Positions 1-6,782 of a DNA stretch of 64,000 nt are shown here, one piece after another. The notes beneath the pieces were generated by a model. The model did not search any database. It saw nothing but the letters and a program-made list of their open reading frames with translations, and was not told the DNA's origin. The DNA is from Dysgonomonas sp. 520. Its GTDB lineage: Bacteria; Bacteroidota; Bacteroidia; Bacteroidales; Dysgonomonadaceae. A program made the position numbers and the translations under genes. Each line of letters begins with the position of its first letter. Position 1 is the first letter of the stretch. Where the stretch lies: assembly GCF_010501095.1 (NCBI RefSeq), contig NZ_QVMP01000024.1, forward strand, positions 1 to 64,000, written 5' to 3'.

Positions 1-1
1 T

Positions 2-91
2 AAGAATGGTACAGGTAGTAATAAGATGAAATATAATAGTGGTATTACATTTTTAGCAAATAGAGCAAGAAAAACCATTGGAAATTTATAA
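2..91 (+). CDS. C-terminal fragment of an unidentified phage gene
   Basis: An open frame runs from the window edge to a TAA at 89-91 and encodes about 29 residues ending RKTIGNL. No start is needed inside the window, so this is probably the end of a larger gene to the left. The family cannot be recognised. Its position just before a holin-like gene and an endolysin suggests the end of the phage structural/tail module (inference). A short chance frame cannot be excluded. Confidence 0.4.
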   Translation, partial: KNGTGSNKMKYNSGITFLANRARKTIGNL

Positions 92-113
92 TTCTAATTA
101 TCAATAAAATAAA

Positions 114-353
114 GTGTGTAAGTTAAAAATGAAACATAAAATAAAGTTCCAATATATAATATCCTGTATTCTTATAATTGTGGGGTGCTTTCTATTAATT
201 TGTGGTTTATTCATACCACCAATAGGTATAATTGATAATTCTATATTAATCGCATTTGGTGAAATTTTGACTTTCGTAGGTGCATTATTTGGAATTGACA
301 CCAATTATAAAACAAATATATATAACAAGATAAAAGGAGATAAAGAAGAATAA
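114..353 (+). CDS. Small two-TM membrane protein, holin candidate
   Basis: A 79-residue protein with two hydrophobic stretches (about residues 15-35 and 42-60) separated by a short turn containing FIPPIG, and a charged tail rich in Lys and Glu. Size, topology and position 0.85 kb before the endolysin fit a phage holin or lysis-accessory protein, but this is inference from shape and context. A second ATG at 129 (MKHKIKF) may be the true start, because the first five residues are not hydrophobic or conserved-looking. A strong terminator follows at 388-411. Confidence 0.65.
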   Translation: MCKLKMKHKIKFQYIISCILIIVGCFLLICGLFIPPIGIIDNSILIAFGEILTFVGALFGIDTNYKTNIYNKIKGDKEE

Positions 354-387
354 AAATTCAATTTATAATTGAAAAATTGATGTATAG

Positions 388-411
388 GGCGTTCACATGA
401 ACGCCTTTTTT
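388..411 (+). terminator. Rho-independent terminator after the holin-like gene
   Basis: GGCGTTC (388-394) pairs with GAACGCC (399-405) around a four-base loop, followed by six T (406-411). It ends the plus-strand transcript of the holin-like gene. Confidence 0.85.
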
Positions 412-420
412 GATGGAGAT

Positions 421-447
421 AAAAAAAGGGTTGGAATAAACCAACCC
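421..447 (-). terminator. Rho-independent terminator for the DUF5053 transcript
   Basis: Read on the minus strand, GGGTTGG (447-441) pairs with CCAACCC (434-428) around six bases and is followed by seven T (427-421). It sits 36 bases past the DUF5053 stop and converges with the plus-strand terminator at 388-411, so the two transcripts are insulated from each other. Confidence 0.85.
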
Positions 448-482
448 TGAAAAAACTTCTTAATCGTCAAATTAATAAAGTA

Positions 483-875
483 TCACCCCATCAAAATAGA
501 TGAAGATGCTATTTGAAGTTTTTTCTCTATGTCTTTAATAGCAAACTTTAATGTATCTAATTCAGCGTCTGTAAATTTAGCAGGTTTCCCATTTACAATA
601 TTCCCATTTACTTTTTGGTATAACCAATTTCTACTTTTTCCAAAATATTCTTTGGCAACAGTGGATAAAGAAATATATGGTAATATAGGTTCTAATTTTT
701 GTTTGATGGTTAATTCATCAATCCTATCACTAATTACCTGTAAGTTCTCCATAGCTTCATCAGCAGATAAATTTGAATGTTTTTCAAATAAATATTTTTC
801 AAATTCTGCTTTTTCTTCAGGTGTCTTACAGGCTTTATATTTTTCTAAATCACTAAAATAATCTTTTGCACTCAT
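483..875 (-). CDS. DUF5053 family protein
   Basis: A 130-residue protein whose C-terminal half (about residues 65-122) has the DUF5053 pattern: ISLSTVAKEYFGKSRNWLYQ, then VNGKPAKFT, then a Leu/Lys-rich helix. The segment reads like a helix-turn-helix (STVAKEYFGKSRNWLYQKV), so DNA binding is possible but unproven. DUF5053 genes are common in Bacteroidetes prophages and mobile elements and have no known function. It lies on the strand opposite to the rest of the phage genes, behind a 59-codon gene (905-1084), with its own host-type promoter and terminator, which suggests expression in the lysogen (inference). Confidence 0.8.
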   Translation of the reverse strand: MSAKDYFSDLEKYKACKTPEEKAEFEKYLFEKHSNLSADEAMENLQVISDRIDELTIKQKLEPILPYISLSTVAKEYFGKSRNWLYQKVNGNIVNGKPAKFTDAELDTLKFAIKDIEKKLQIASSSILMG

Positions 876-897
876 ATTATTTATTTTTTAAGGGTTA

Positions 898-918
898 ACC
901 CCTCTTATTCAGAGGGGT
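898..918 (-). other. Intercistronic hairpin between the 59-aa gene and DUF5053
   Basis: ACCCCTC (898-904) and GAGGGGT (912-918) form a perfect seven-base stem with a seven-base loop. It overlaps the stop of the 59-codon gene and lies just before DUF5053 on the minus strand. There is no adjacent U-run in that direction, so it may be a processing or attenuation hairpin rather than a full terminator. Confidence 0.5.
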
Positions 919-1084
919 CTTTTTCATCATTTTCTTCTTCGTTTTCTAACTCATTCAACCTGTCAAGTAGGCTATCAATGTATTCTTGTGCCCCTTTTCG
1001 ATTTTTTAATTCCTCTTTGGAATTGTAAGCATCAAGAATAATTTTAATCATTCTTTTTTCTTCATCATTTTCTTTTCCCATCAT
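905..1084 (-). CDS. 59-residue acidic, coiled-coil-like microprotein
   Basis: An ATG at 1084-1082 opens a 59-codon frame ending with TAA at 907-905. The product is very rich in Glu, Asp and Lys, with a long predicted helix (LDRLNELENEEEN near the end) typical of a coiled coil. It follows a good host-type promoter (1131-1162) by about 45 bases and precedes DUF5053 by 29 bases, so the two probably form one operon. No family is recognised. A second in-frame ATG follows the first. The frame is short, but the promoter, operon position and protein-like composition support it. Confidence 0.6.
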   Translation of the reverse strand: MMGKENDEEKRMIKIILDAYNSKEELKNRKGAQEYIDSLLDRLNELENEEENDEKDPSE

Positions 1085-1130
1085 TTCAAATTTTTGGTTG
1101 GTTAATACTCTTATTATTAATTTGACTCTA

Positions 1131-1162
1131 CAAATATAATAAGCATTTGCTTAATATGCAAA
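1131..1162 (-). promoter_or_regulatory. Host-type promoter of the 59-aa/DUF5053 operon
   Basis: On the minus strand TTTG (1162-1159) is followed after 20 bases by TATATTTG (1138-1131), matching the Bacteroidetes primary-sigma pattern TTTG / TAnnTTTG. The spacer contains one half of an inverted repeat (see 1145-1163). Confidence 0.7.
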
Positions 1163-1163
1163 T
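1145..1163. promoter_or_regulatory. Possible operator ATTTGC-N7-GCAAAT
   Basis: A perfect inverted repeat, ATTTGC (1145-1150) and GCAAAT (1158-1163), lies inside the promoter spacer and overlaps the -33 box of the minus-strand promoter. A dimeric repressor bound here would block that promoter. The binding protein is unknown. Confidence 0.4.
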
Positions 1164-1200
1164 TTATTTGAAGAAAAATTATCCATATTATAAAAAAAGT

Positions 1201-1737
1201 ATGGAAATTACACTTGAACAATTAAAACAGATATATCCTTCATCTACAATGATTAACAGAGAAAAATATATTGAATATCTTAATCAATATATGCAAGAAT
1301 TTGAAATCAATACACCCAATAGAATATGTATGTTTTTGGCTCAAATAGGGCACGAATCAGGACAATTAAAATACAATGAAGAACTTGCATCAGGTGCAGC
1401 ATACGAGGGGCGCAAAGACCTTGGAAACACTGAAAAAGGGGATGGAAGAAAATATAAAGGTCGTGGACTTATACAGATAACAGGAAGGGCAAATTATACA
1501 CAATTATCTATGGCTTGGGGCGTTCCATTCGTCAATCAACCTGAACTATTGGCAACACCTGAATTTGCTGTTAAGTCTGCCTGTTGGTGGTGGAACAACA
1601 GAAAACTAAATAACATTGTTGATAATGGTGATGAAACAGCATTTAAACGAGTTACTAAAATTATAAATGGTGGATATAATGGATTAACTGATAGATTGAA
1701 TATTTGGAATAGATGTAAGAAGATATTTACAAATTAA
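1201..1737 (+). CDS. GH19 family endolysin (phage lysozyme/chitinase-like)
   Basis: A 178-residue protein filling one GH19 chitinase/endolysin domain. Visible are the first catalytic Glu in GHESG (about residue 52), a second Glu in AAYEGR (about 69), the substrate-cleft motif KYKGRGLIQITGRANY, and INGGYNGL near the end. GH19 endolysins cut glycan strands of peptidoglycan to release phage. The frame is open upstream to a TTG at 1147 and an ATG at 1156, but those lie within the minus-strand promoter and operator; the ATG at 1201 gives the usual start METLEQ-like helix of the family (MEITLEQLKQ). There is no signal peptide, so export would rely on the holin. Confidence 0.9.
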   Translation: MEITLEQLKQIYPSSTMINREKYIEYLNQYMQEFEINTPNRICMFLAQIGHESGQLKYNEELASGAAYEGRKDLGNTEKGDGRKYKGRGLIQITGRANYTQLSMAWGVPFVNQPELLATPEFAVKSACWWWNNRKLNNIVDNGDETAFKRVTKIINGGYNGLTDRLNIWNRCKKIFTN

Positions 1738-2111
1738 CATTGGTTAAAATAAGTTTTTTGTATATTATTATTTTAACTAATTATATTAATATACAAAATA
1801 TAACTCACACTACCAAAGGATTTTAATTGATGTAATTGATGAGGAAAAGTCCATTTTTCTTTGGTCGCCTAAACACAAAAATATATCTTTGTATTATTAA
1901 AATTTAACACTACTTGTGAGGTGTTGGTTTAAAAATGAATACTGTGTTACCCACCAACAGTATTTATAATTAATAAAATTATAAGGCATAAATAAAACTA
2001 TAATTAGCGAATTATGGTAATGGGTAAACTATGTCTTGATTGGAGGGATAAACAAATATAATTTTTTAATAATTTAAAACCTGATGGTGTACAGGTAACC
2101 ATAAAAAAGTT
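1738..2111. other. Gene-free phage stretch with several hairpins
   Basis: No credible gene is seen. Inverted repeats include GTTAAAATAA (1743-1752) with TTATTTTAAC (1768-1777), and AATACTGT (1938-1945) with ACAGTATT (1957-1964). TGTTGG (1922-1927) could instead pair with CCAACA (1954-1959), so the second hairpin has a competing fold. This could be the structured leader of the 2112 gene; no known riboswitch class is recognised. Confidence 0.4.
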
Positions 2112-2792
2112 ATGAAAAATGTAGTGAAAAAATTTGGTGCAATTTTAGAAGAAAATTATCCAATAGGATATAAGTATTTAATCAAGTATTTCGAAAAAAA
2201 TAAAGAGATGTCATATCCTGAACAAAAAAATGAAATAATTGATGGAATTAAAACCCTGTTTAAATTAGAAAATGAATTAATGCCTGATGCAGTTATAAGT
2301 AGTGATGTGGATGGGATGTTTGAATTAATTGATGCCAAATTGGAACTTAAAAAAAAATTGGCAAACAAAAATGTGATGTGTGGTTTTAAGATAGATATTC
2401 AAACATTAAGGGAATATGATATTGATATTCAAACATTAGGTGATGGTAGTATTGCTGATTGGGGTCTAAATCCTTGGGATTGGTCAAAAGAGATTTTAAG
2501 GGTTGTTGATTCTGCTGATAGAAGTTCAATTTGTAAATTGGGCGAATTTCTAACAGATAAAGAAATAGAAGAAATTGGTGTTTTCAAAAATCATTTTTCA
2601 TTAGAACTTGAATCTTTAAAACAAGAAATATTAGTAAAGTTGAATAATCTGAATGAATGCGCTGAGAGTAAAGGAAAACTTCTTGAAGAATTAAAAGAAC
2701 TTGTTGAAAATTATAATTATAAAGTTGAAGTGTGTTGTGATGCTTTTGTTACAATAATAGAACGTGGAATCAAACGATTTACAAGTAATTAA
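2112..2792 (+). CDS. Unknown phage protein, 226 aa
   Basis: An unrecognised soluble protein, acidic and predicted mostly helical; the last 70 residues (from about FKNHFSLELESLKQ) look like a coiled coil. A short internal repeat is visible: DIQTL occurs twice near residues 93-110, and the encoding DNA repeats as well. There is no signal peptide or membrane segment. It stands alone between two gene-poor stretches and is followed by a terminator at 2808-2844. No function can be assigned. Confidence 0.7.
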   Translation: MKNVVKKFGAILEENYPIGYKYLIKYFEKNKEMSYPEQKNEIIDGIKTLFKLENELMPDAVISSDVDGMFELIDAKLELKKKLANKNVMCGFKIDIQTLREYDIDIQTLGDGSIADWGLNPWDWSKEILRVVDSADRSSICKLGEFLTDKEIEEIGVFKNHFSLELESLKQEILVKLNNLNECAESKGKLLEELKELVENYNYKVEVCCDAFVTIIERGIKRFTSN

Positions 2793-2807
2793 AATGAAAA
2801 CAGTAGT

Positions 2808-2844
2808 AAAAGGTTGGAATGAAAAACAGTAGTTTCAACCTTTT
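2808..2844 (+). terminator. Terminator after the 226-aa gene
   Basis: AAAAGGTTG (2808-2816) pairs with CAACCTTTT (2836-2844), with two further A-T pairs beyond a mismatch, followed by a T-rich tract. The loop contains ACAGTAGT, a copy of sequence just upstream of the stem (2800-2807). Confidence 0.6.
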
Positions 2845-2994
2845 CTTTCTTAATCTTCTATAAGAGATTCAGTTTTTGCATCTACAAGGAAGTATAAATT
2901 ATTTCATTTCTTATAGATGTTAACAAATTCTGCATTTCCTCTTAATAGTTAGTATTATTATTAATATGAAAATAGTTATAATAATAAAGTTATA

Positions 2995-3023
2995 TTATAA
3001 TTATAAAATAAATTTATAATTAT
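2995..3023. promoter_or_regulatory. AT-rich palindrome, phage regulatory motif copy 1
   Basis: TTATAATTATAA (2995-3006) is a perfect palindrome and is followed by a second partial copy, TTTATAATTAT (3013-3023). The same core occurs in longer form before the genes at 4078 and 5238. Confidence 0.4.
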
Positions 3024-3116
3024 GTGGAATGAGGGTTTCACGATGGTTCACCCCTCCAACCATTTATTTGAATATTTCTTTTCTTTATTTTTATTAATTA
3101 ATTTAATTACAATAAA

Positions 3117-3143
3117 GGCAATCAACATGGCTATGTTGTTGCC
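3117..3143 (+). other. Strong hairpin of unknown role
   Basis: GGCAA (3117-3121) and CAACAT (3123-3128) pair with ATGTTG (3133-3138) and TTGCC (3139-3143), giving an 11-base-pair stem with one bulged T and a GGCT loop. No T-run follows. It falls inside a hydrophobic 60-codon frame (3022-3204) and argues against that frame being a gene. Confidence 0.45.
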
Positions 3144-3205
3144 ATATCAATTAATAATTATTAATTTTTTATTTATATTTATTTTCTCTTATCCTTTTTG
3201 GTAGG

Positions 3206-3371
3206 ATGAAGCCAGAAGAAGAAAAAAACACACCAATATCAAAACCTAAAAAACCTCAAACAAGATGATTTAAGAACGAATTTTGATGTTTTTATTTGGA
3301 AGTTAAACAAGACTTCAAAGCAGAAATTTAAAGGCTTTAAATCGACTGAAAAACGAGGGTTGCAAATTTAG
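3206..3371 (+). pseudogene. Possible small gene split by an A-tract frameshift
   Basis: ATG at 3206 opens a lysine-rich frame (MKPEEEKN) that stops after 20 codons. Just before the stop, an A6 tract (in CCTAAAAAACCT) would, if one A shorter, connect it to a downstream frame of about 35 more codons with protein-like content (FDVFIWKLNKTS) ending at a TAG at 3369-3371. The joined product would be about 54 residues. It could be a decayed gene, a gene using slippage on the A-tract, or chance. No family is recognised. Confidence 0.3.
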
Positions 3372-3434
3372 CAAACAAATTAATTACTCCAAAATTAATT
3401 AACTTAAAATAAATTGAAAAAAGTTAGCAGAATA

Positions 3435-3466
3435 TTTGGTAGTGTGAAAAAATGTTAGTATATTTG
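3435..3466 (+). promoter_or_regulatory. Host-type promoter for the replication-region leader
   Basis: TTTG (3435-3438), 20 bases, then TATATTTG (3459-3466) is an excellent match to the Bacteroidetes consensus. Transcription would begin near 3473 and produce a leader of more than 300 bases before the 49-codon gene at 3790. Confidence 0.75.
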
Positions 3467-3472
3467 CAGTGT

Positions 3473-3789
3473 AATCAATAAACAAAGTAGTATCGCAACC
3501 ATAGCATTGGTTGTTGTTCTTCCAAGACTTAATTAATTAAAACTTGGATAGTGATATAAATTTTGTTTATGTTCTTCCAAACTTGTTATTGCTTTATTCC
3601 CTTCAACCTCGAAGTGGTGAAATAACAAATCCTCGAATAACATAATAATATATAAGGTAGAATTACGCACAGTCAGATGATGATTGTGCTGATGCTTATT
3701 CTATCCCCTTTTACCTCAATTCACCTGCGTTGAGGCTATAAGCTATTGTGTGTTGTTGCAGGGATGTTAAACAATTAAATTAATTGAAA
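3473..3789 (+). ncRNA. Long structured leader or small RNA, unknown class
   Basis: About 315 bases between the promoter at 3435-3466 and the next start codon hold no credible gene but are rich in pairing: CAACCA (3496-3501) with TGGTTG (3508-3513), and CCAAG (3522-3526) with CTTGG (3543-3547) enclosing a self-complementary TTAATTAATTAA. GTTCTTCCAA occurs twice (3516-3525, 3571-3580), each overlapping or following a hairpin strand. It could be a regulatory leader, a small RNA or part of a replication origin. Confidence 0.35.
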
Positions 3790-3939
3790 ATGAGTAAAAT
3801 AAACAGAAATTACCAACAGCAGTTGGACTACATAACATACAGTGAACTAATTGAAAATAATCTTCCAACAGAAGAGGATTATGCAGAATATTGTGAGTGG
3901 CAGAAAGAAAAAGACATTGAAGATTTTTACCAATGTTGA
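3790..3939 (+). CDS. 49-residue acidic phage microprotein
   Basis: ATG at 3790 opens a 49-codon frame ending with TGA at 3937-3939. The product is acidic, with YITYSELIENNLPTEEDY followed by a charged helix and a Cys at its very end. Codon content is like the neighbouring phage genes, and the gene lies between a strong promoter and a hairpin terminator, so it is likely real. No family is recognised. Small acidic phage proteins are often inhibitors or DNA mimics, but nothing here proves that. Confidence 0.6.
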   Translation: MSKINRNYQQQLDYITYSELIENNLPTEEDYAEYCEWQKEKDIEDFYQC

Positions 3940-3952
3940 AAAAAATGAAAAA

Positions 3953-3976
3953 AAAATTCACCAAAAAGTGAATTTT
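3953..3976. terminator. Terminator-like hairpin after the 49-aa gene
   Basis: AAAATTCAC (3953-3961) pairs with GTGAATTTT (3968-3976), a nine-base stem with a six-base loop. The plus strand ends in four T within the stem; the minus strand has a longer T-run, so it may work in both directions. Confidence 0.55.
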
Positions 3977-3992
3977 CGCAGATGGTGACATA

Positions 3993-4006
3993 TTTATAAT
4001 TATAAA
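3993..4006. promoter_or_regulatory. Palindrome TTTATAATTATAAA, copy 2
   Basis: A perfect 14-base palindrome (within TATTTATAATTATAAA) about 70 bases before the gene at 4078. The identical 16-mer recurs at 5211-5226 before the next gene, which suggests a phage promoter or operator. Confidence 0.5.
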
Positions 4007-4019
4007 GGTTGAAGAAACA

Positions 4020-4057
4020 GGGATTGGGAGTTTTATCTTTCGTCTTATCTCAATCCC
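4020..4057 (+). other. 5'-UTR hairpin upstream of the winged-helix gene
   Basis: GGGATTGGGA (4020-4029) pairs with TCTCAATCCC (4048-4057), ten pairs including one G-T, with an 18-base loop, 20 bases before the ATG at 4078. It may control translation or be an attenuator; no U-run follows. Confidence 0.45.
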
Positions 4058-4077
4058 AAACAACCTGATAACCAAAG

Positions 4078-4980
4078 ATGAAAGGATTAAATAAAAAGAA
4101 AAAACAAAAGAAGATGAAAGAAATAAAAGTAAAATTCCAAGAGTTTAGCGTTAATTGCCTAGACCTGTTGAAGATAAACAACTTCAACATAACAGATATG
4201 ATGATATTCAGTTATCTAATATCCTTAGCAGGTTCAAATTATGAATTGAAAAGATATTACAACAACGAAAGTAAACAATTCCACCTGATGTTAAAAACAG
4301 AAGCATTGGAGAATAAATTTAAATTATCGAAGAATACTGTTTTATCCTTCTTCAAGAAAATGAACGAGTTAGGTTATATCAAATCATTTTTAGGTAGGTC
4401 AAACGATGGTGGAAAAACAAACTGCATTCTGATTAACTTCAATCAGTTATCAAATGATTTAGGATATTCATTTTTTGAATTTAGTAGAGAAAACTTAATT
4501 GAGGCTTGGGAGAAATTCAGATACAACAAATCACAACAACAAGAACCAATTAAAAAAATTGAAGAAACCACCTCAATAACTGAGGTAAAAAAAGAAACTA
4601 AAATAATTAATATGGCAGATAGGCAGCCTGTTAAGATTGCAATGAGCAAGCAACACCCAATATATGAAGAAGTTGCATTAACACAGGAAGAAGAAAACGA
4701 ACAAAGACAAAAACAAATGGCAGAAAATATAAAAGTATTAATAAATAATGCAATCCCAACATCTGCACCTGATGAAGAAATTTCTACACCAAATACAGAA
4801 AAAGAAATTGATGATTTCATTGATGGTGTTATTCCTGATGAGGCATACAATGAAAACAACTTCGATTGGGATAAAATAAAAGACCAACCAACGACAGTTG
4901 ATATATTGAAAAAAACATTGAAAGATAGAAAAATGACACCAAGGCAGATTAAAAATCTAATAAACGAATATGCAAGTTAA
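4078..4980 (+). CDS. Winged-helix phage replication/regulatory protein
   Basis: A 300-residue protein. Residues about 35-130 look like a winged helix: a hydrophobic helical start (NITDMMIFSYLISLAG), a recognition-type segment (KLSKNTVLSFFKKMNELGYI) and a beta-wing (GGKTNCILINF). The middle (about 150-255) is low-complexity, rich in Glu, Lys and Gln, likely a disordered linker. The end (about 270-300) is a small helical unit, DILKKTLKDRKMTPRQ. This layout is common in phage replication-organiser or initiator proteins, which is the favoured but unproven role. Some of the first 14 residues are lysine-rich, and an internal ATG (MKEIKVK) at 4114 is an alternative start. Confidence 0.65.
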   Translation: MKGLNKKKKQKKMKEIKVKFQEFSVNCLDLLKINNFNITDMMIFSYLISLAGSNYELKRYYNNESKQFHLMLKTEALENKFKLSKNTVLSFFKKMNELGYIKSFLGRSNDGGKTNCILINFNQLSNDLGYSFFEFSRENLIEAWEKFRYNKSQQQEPIKKIEETTSITEVKKETKIINMADRQPVKIAMSKQHPIYEEVALTQEEENEQRQKQMAENIKVLINNAIPTSAPDEEISTPNTEKEIDDFIDGVIPDEAYNENNFDWDKIKDQPTTVDILKKTLKDRKMTPRQIKNLINEYAS

Positions 4981-5023
4981 ATAATTAAATATAAACAGGT
5001 AGCACCACTGCAACAGGTGCTTG

Positions 5024-5107
5024 AAAATCTTTCATAGATTTTTATTTTATTAATTTTTTATTGTTTAGATAACCCTAAGTCGTGATGATTTGGGGTTATT
5101 GTTTTTT
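5024..5107 (+). terminator. Tandem terminators after the winged-helix gene
   Basis: Two hairpins follow the stop: AAAATCT (5024-5030) with AGATTTT (5036-5042) and a T-rich tail, then ATAACCC (5069-5075) with GGGTTAT (5093-5099) followed by TGTTTTTT. A third stem, AGCACC with GGTGCT, lies just upstream (5001-5021). Confidence 0.7.
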
Positions 5108-5212
5108 ATATAACTATTTACTTTCTCCTATATTTTTCTATTTATATATAAACAGAAAAAATAATTGAAAAATAATTATTCAAAATATGTCACTTTTCAA
5201 TTTACCAAACTA

Positions 5213-5226
5213 TTTATAATTATAAA
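5213..5226. promoter_or_regulatory. Palindrome TTTATAATTATAAA, copy 3
   Basis: The same 16-mer as at 3991-4006, here only 12 bases before the ATG at 5238, so a protein bound to it would sit at the start of this four- to five-gene transcript. Confidence 0.5.
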
Positions 5227-5237
5227 CAAAAAAGAAT

Positions 5238-5519
5238 ATGGATAAAATATTAAAAGAATTATTAGAAAGATATATCAACAAACTAATAAAAGTGGTTGAT
5301 ATAAAGGAATACATCACCAACAACACAGATGTATATACATTTCTAGCCTGTAACATCCCTTACGATGTAATCAAAAATCAATTACTAATTGAATCATCAA
5401 AATATGGCTTAAATACAGAAGAAGTTAGATTATTATATAGAGAACAAGTAATTGAATATTACAAACACCAACAATTAAAAGAAGCTTTAAAAAGTATTGA
5501 AGAATTAATATTTTTTTAA
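5238..5519 (+). CDS. Small helical phage protein, 93 aa
   Basis: An unrecognised 93-residue protein, predicted almost fully helical, with no membrane segment or cysteine cluster. It is the first gene of a compact block (5238-7462) that continues with the nuclease-like, sigma-like, membrane and CxxC proteins, and it starts right after the palindrome at 5213-5226. The ending is hydrophobic (ELIFF). Function unknown. Confidence 0.65.
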   Translation: MDKILKELLERYINKLIKVVDIKEYITNNTDVYTFLACNIPYDVIKNQLLIESSKYGLNTEEVRLLYREQVIEYYKHQQLKEALKSIEELIFF

Positions 5520-5554
5520 ACACAAATAAATAAAAAGAAAAACTATGAAAGAAA

Positions 5555-6157
5555 ATGAGTACCAACAACTTAAAAGAAAGAGTAAATGAAATAGATAATA
5601 AATTAAAAGAAAGAAAATATACAGATAAAGAAAAACACCTTATCCAAGAATTTTTAAGTAGGTCTATAATTGCTAATTATTATCTAAAACCACAAGGTTA
5701 TCAGCATCATATAGATTTTGAATATACTAATCAATTTTCAAATTGGGATATAAATATAAAAAAGACACACGCAGGTATTGAAGTAAAAGAAAGAGAAACC
5801 ACTCGTAGCACCTTTTACCTCGAAGCATTAAAATATGAAAACCTATTGTATTGTCACCAACCTTATTATGTGAATTACACATTAGACGATAATAAGGTAT
5901 ATAGATGGGACATATCAAAAATTAAAGATAAAATTGAAAATGGTGAAATAAAATCTGAAATTTCATTTTCTCCCAAAAACACAACCATTGACAGAGAGGA
6001 TAAAAAAGATAAGTTGATGTATCTGTTGCCACCTGATTTAGCAGATATATACACTGTATCCTCTATAACTCAATTTATAGATGCAAAAGAAAATCTATTA
6101 GATTTCTACCTCACAGACAATAAGATAGATAAATATATTCAAGATGAAACAGTATAA
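5555..6157 (+). CDS. PD-(D/E)XK-like nuclease (putative)
   Basis: A 200-residue protein. Around residues 65-85 the pattern NWDINI, then GIEVKERE, matches the PD-(D/E)XK nuclease signature (D, spacer, E-x-K) seen in phage recombination nucleases and Holliday-junction resolvases. The following helix (TFYLEALKYENLLYC) is also typical of that fold. The N-terminal 50 residues are a charged helix. It overlaps the sigma-like gene by 14 bases, which points to co-expression. The call rests on one motif, so another fold remains possible. Confidence 0.5.
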   Translation: MSTNNLKERVNEIDNKLKERKYTDKEKHLIQEFLSRSIIANYYLKPQGYQHHIDFEYTNQFSNWDINIKKTHAGIEVKERETTRSTFYLEALKYENLLYCHQPYYVNYTLDDNKVYRWDISKIKDKIENGEIKSEISFSPKNTTIDREDKKDKLMYLLPPDLADIYTVSSITQFIDAKENLLDFYLTDNKIDKYIQDETV

Positions 6158-6782
6158 TTATGCAGGTAATGGACGTGGTGGGGAATATGGAAACAATAAA
6201 GGAAAAACATACATCAATTATAATATTAAACCTGTAATCACCCCAGAAATAACCCAACGATTAAAAGAGTTTAATAAATGGTTTGAAGATAATTATGATG
6301 ATATCAAGACTATATTAATCAGTAAGAATAAATTTAATGATGAGGTAATTTCAGATACCTATTACAAGGTGTATAGATATATTGAATATGGTGGGGTTAT
6401 CACAAGCAATTTAAGATATTATTGGAACACAAGTTATTTTACCAATCTCTTTAATTACACCATTACCCAAACCAAGAATGAAGCAAAATTCACAACCACT
6501 TCAACAATTGATGTAATAGATGATAGTGAAGAAGATGAAATCACATATCAAAATAATATTCAATTAATTAACGATATTCAAGTATGGTTGGAAGAAAATA
6601 TTGAAGATGATATAGACAGGGAATTATTCATCATTTATATGAACCTAAAAAAGCACCCCAACTATAAAATGACTTATAAGAAGCTATCAGAGATAACTAA
6701 TATTCCTCAATCAAGGATAGCTGAGACAATAAAAAAAATAAAAGAACAAATAAATAAAGAATTTAAACACAAACGATTATGA
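6144..6782 (+). CDS. Sigma-70-like phage transcription factor (putative)
   Basis: A 212-residue protein. Residues about 155-205 (LFIIYMNLKKHPNYKMTYKK, then SEITNIPQSRIAETIKKI) look like a sigma region 4 helix-turn-helix; the central part (EVISDTYYKVYRYI) could be the region 2 helix. Small sigma-like proteins are frequent in Bacteroidetes phages and plasmids. The N-terminus is Gly/Asn-rich and probably disordered. It overlaps both neighbours (14 bases before, 4 bases after), so it belongs to a tight operon. It might instead be a terminase-type or plain HTH regulator. Confidence 0.5.
   Translation: MKQYNYAGNGRGGEYGNNKGKTYINYNIKPVITPEITQRLKEFNKWFEDNYDDIKTILISKNKFNDEVISDTYYKVYRYIEYGGVITSNLRYYWNTSYFTNLFNYTITQTKNEAKFTTTSTIDVIDDSEEDEITYQNNIQLINDIQVWLEENIEDDIDRELFIIYMNLKKHPNYKMTYKKLSEITNIPQSRIAETIKKIKEQINKEFKHKRL

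Noticed and set aside
3022-3204. Hydrophobic 60-codon frame on the plus strand
   Set aside because: Composition follows the AT-rich DNA, and a strong hairpin (3117-3143) lies in its middle. A membrane microprotein is possible but not supported.
3473-3789. Known riboswitch in the long leader
   Set aside because: I could not match it to any class by eye, so it is listed only as an unknown structured leader.
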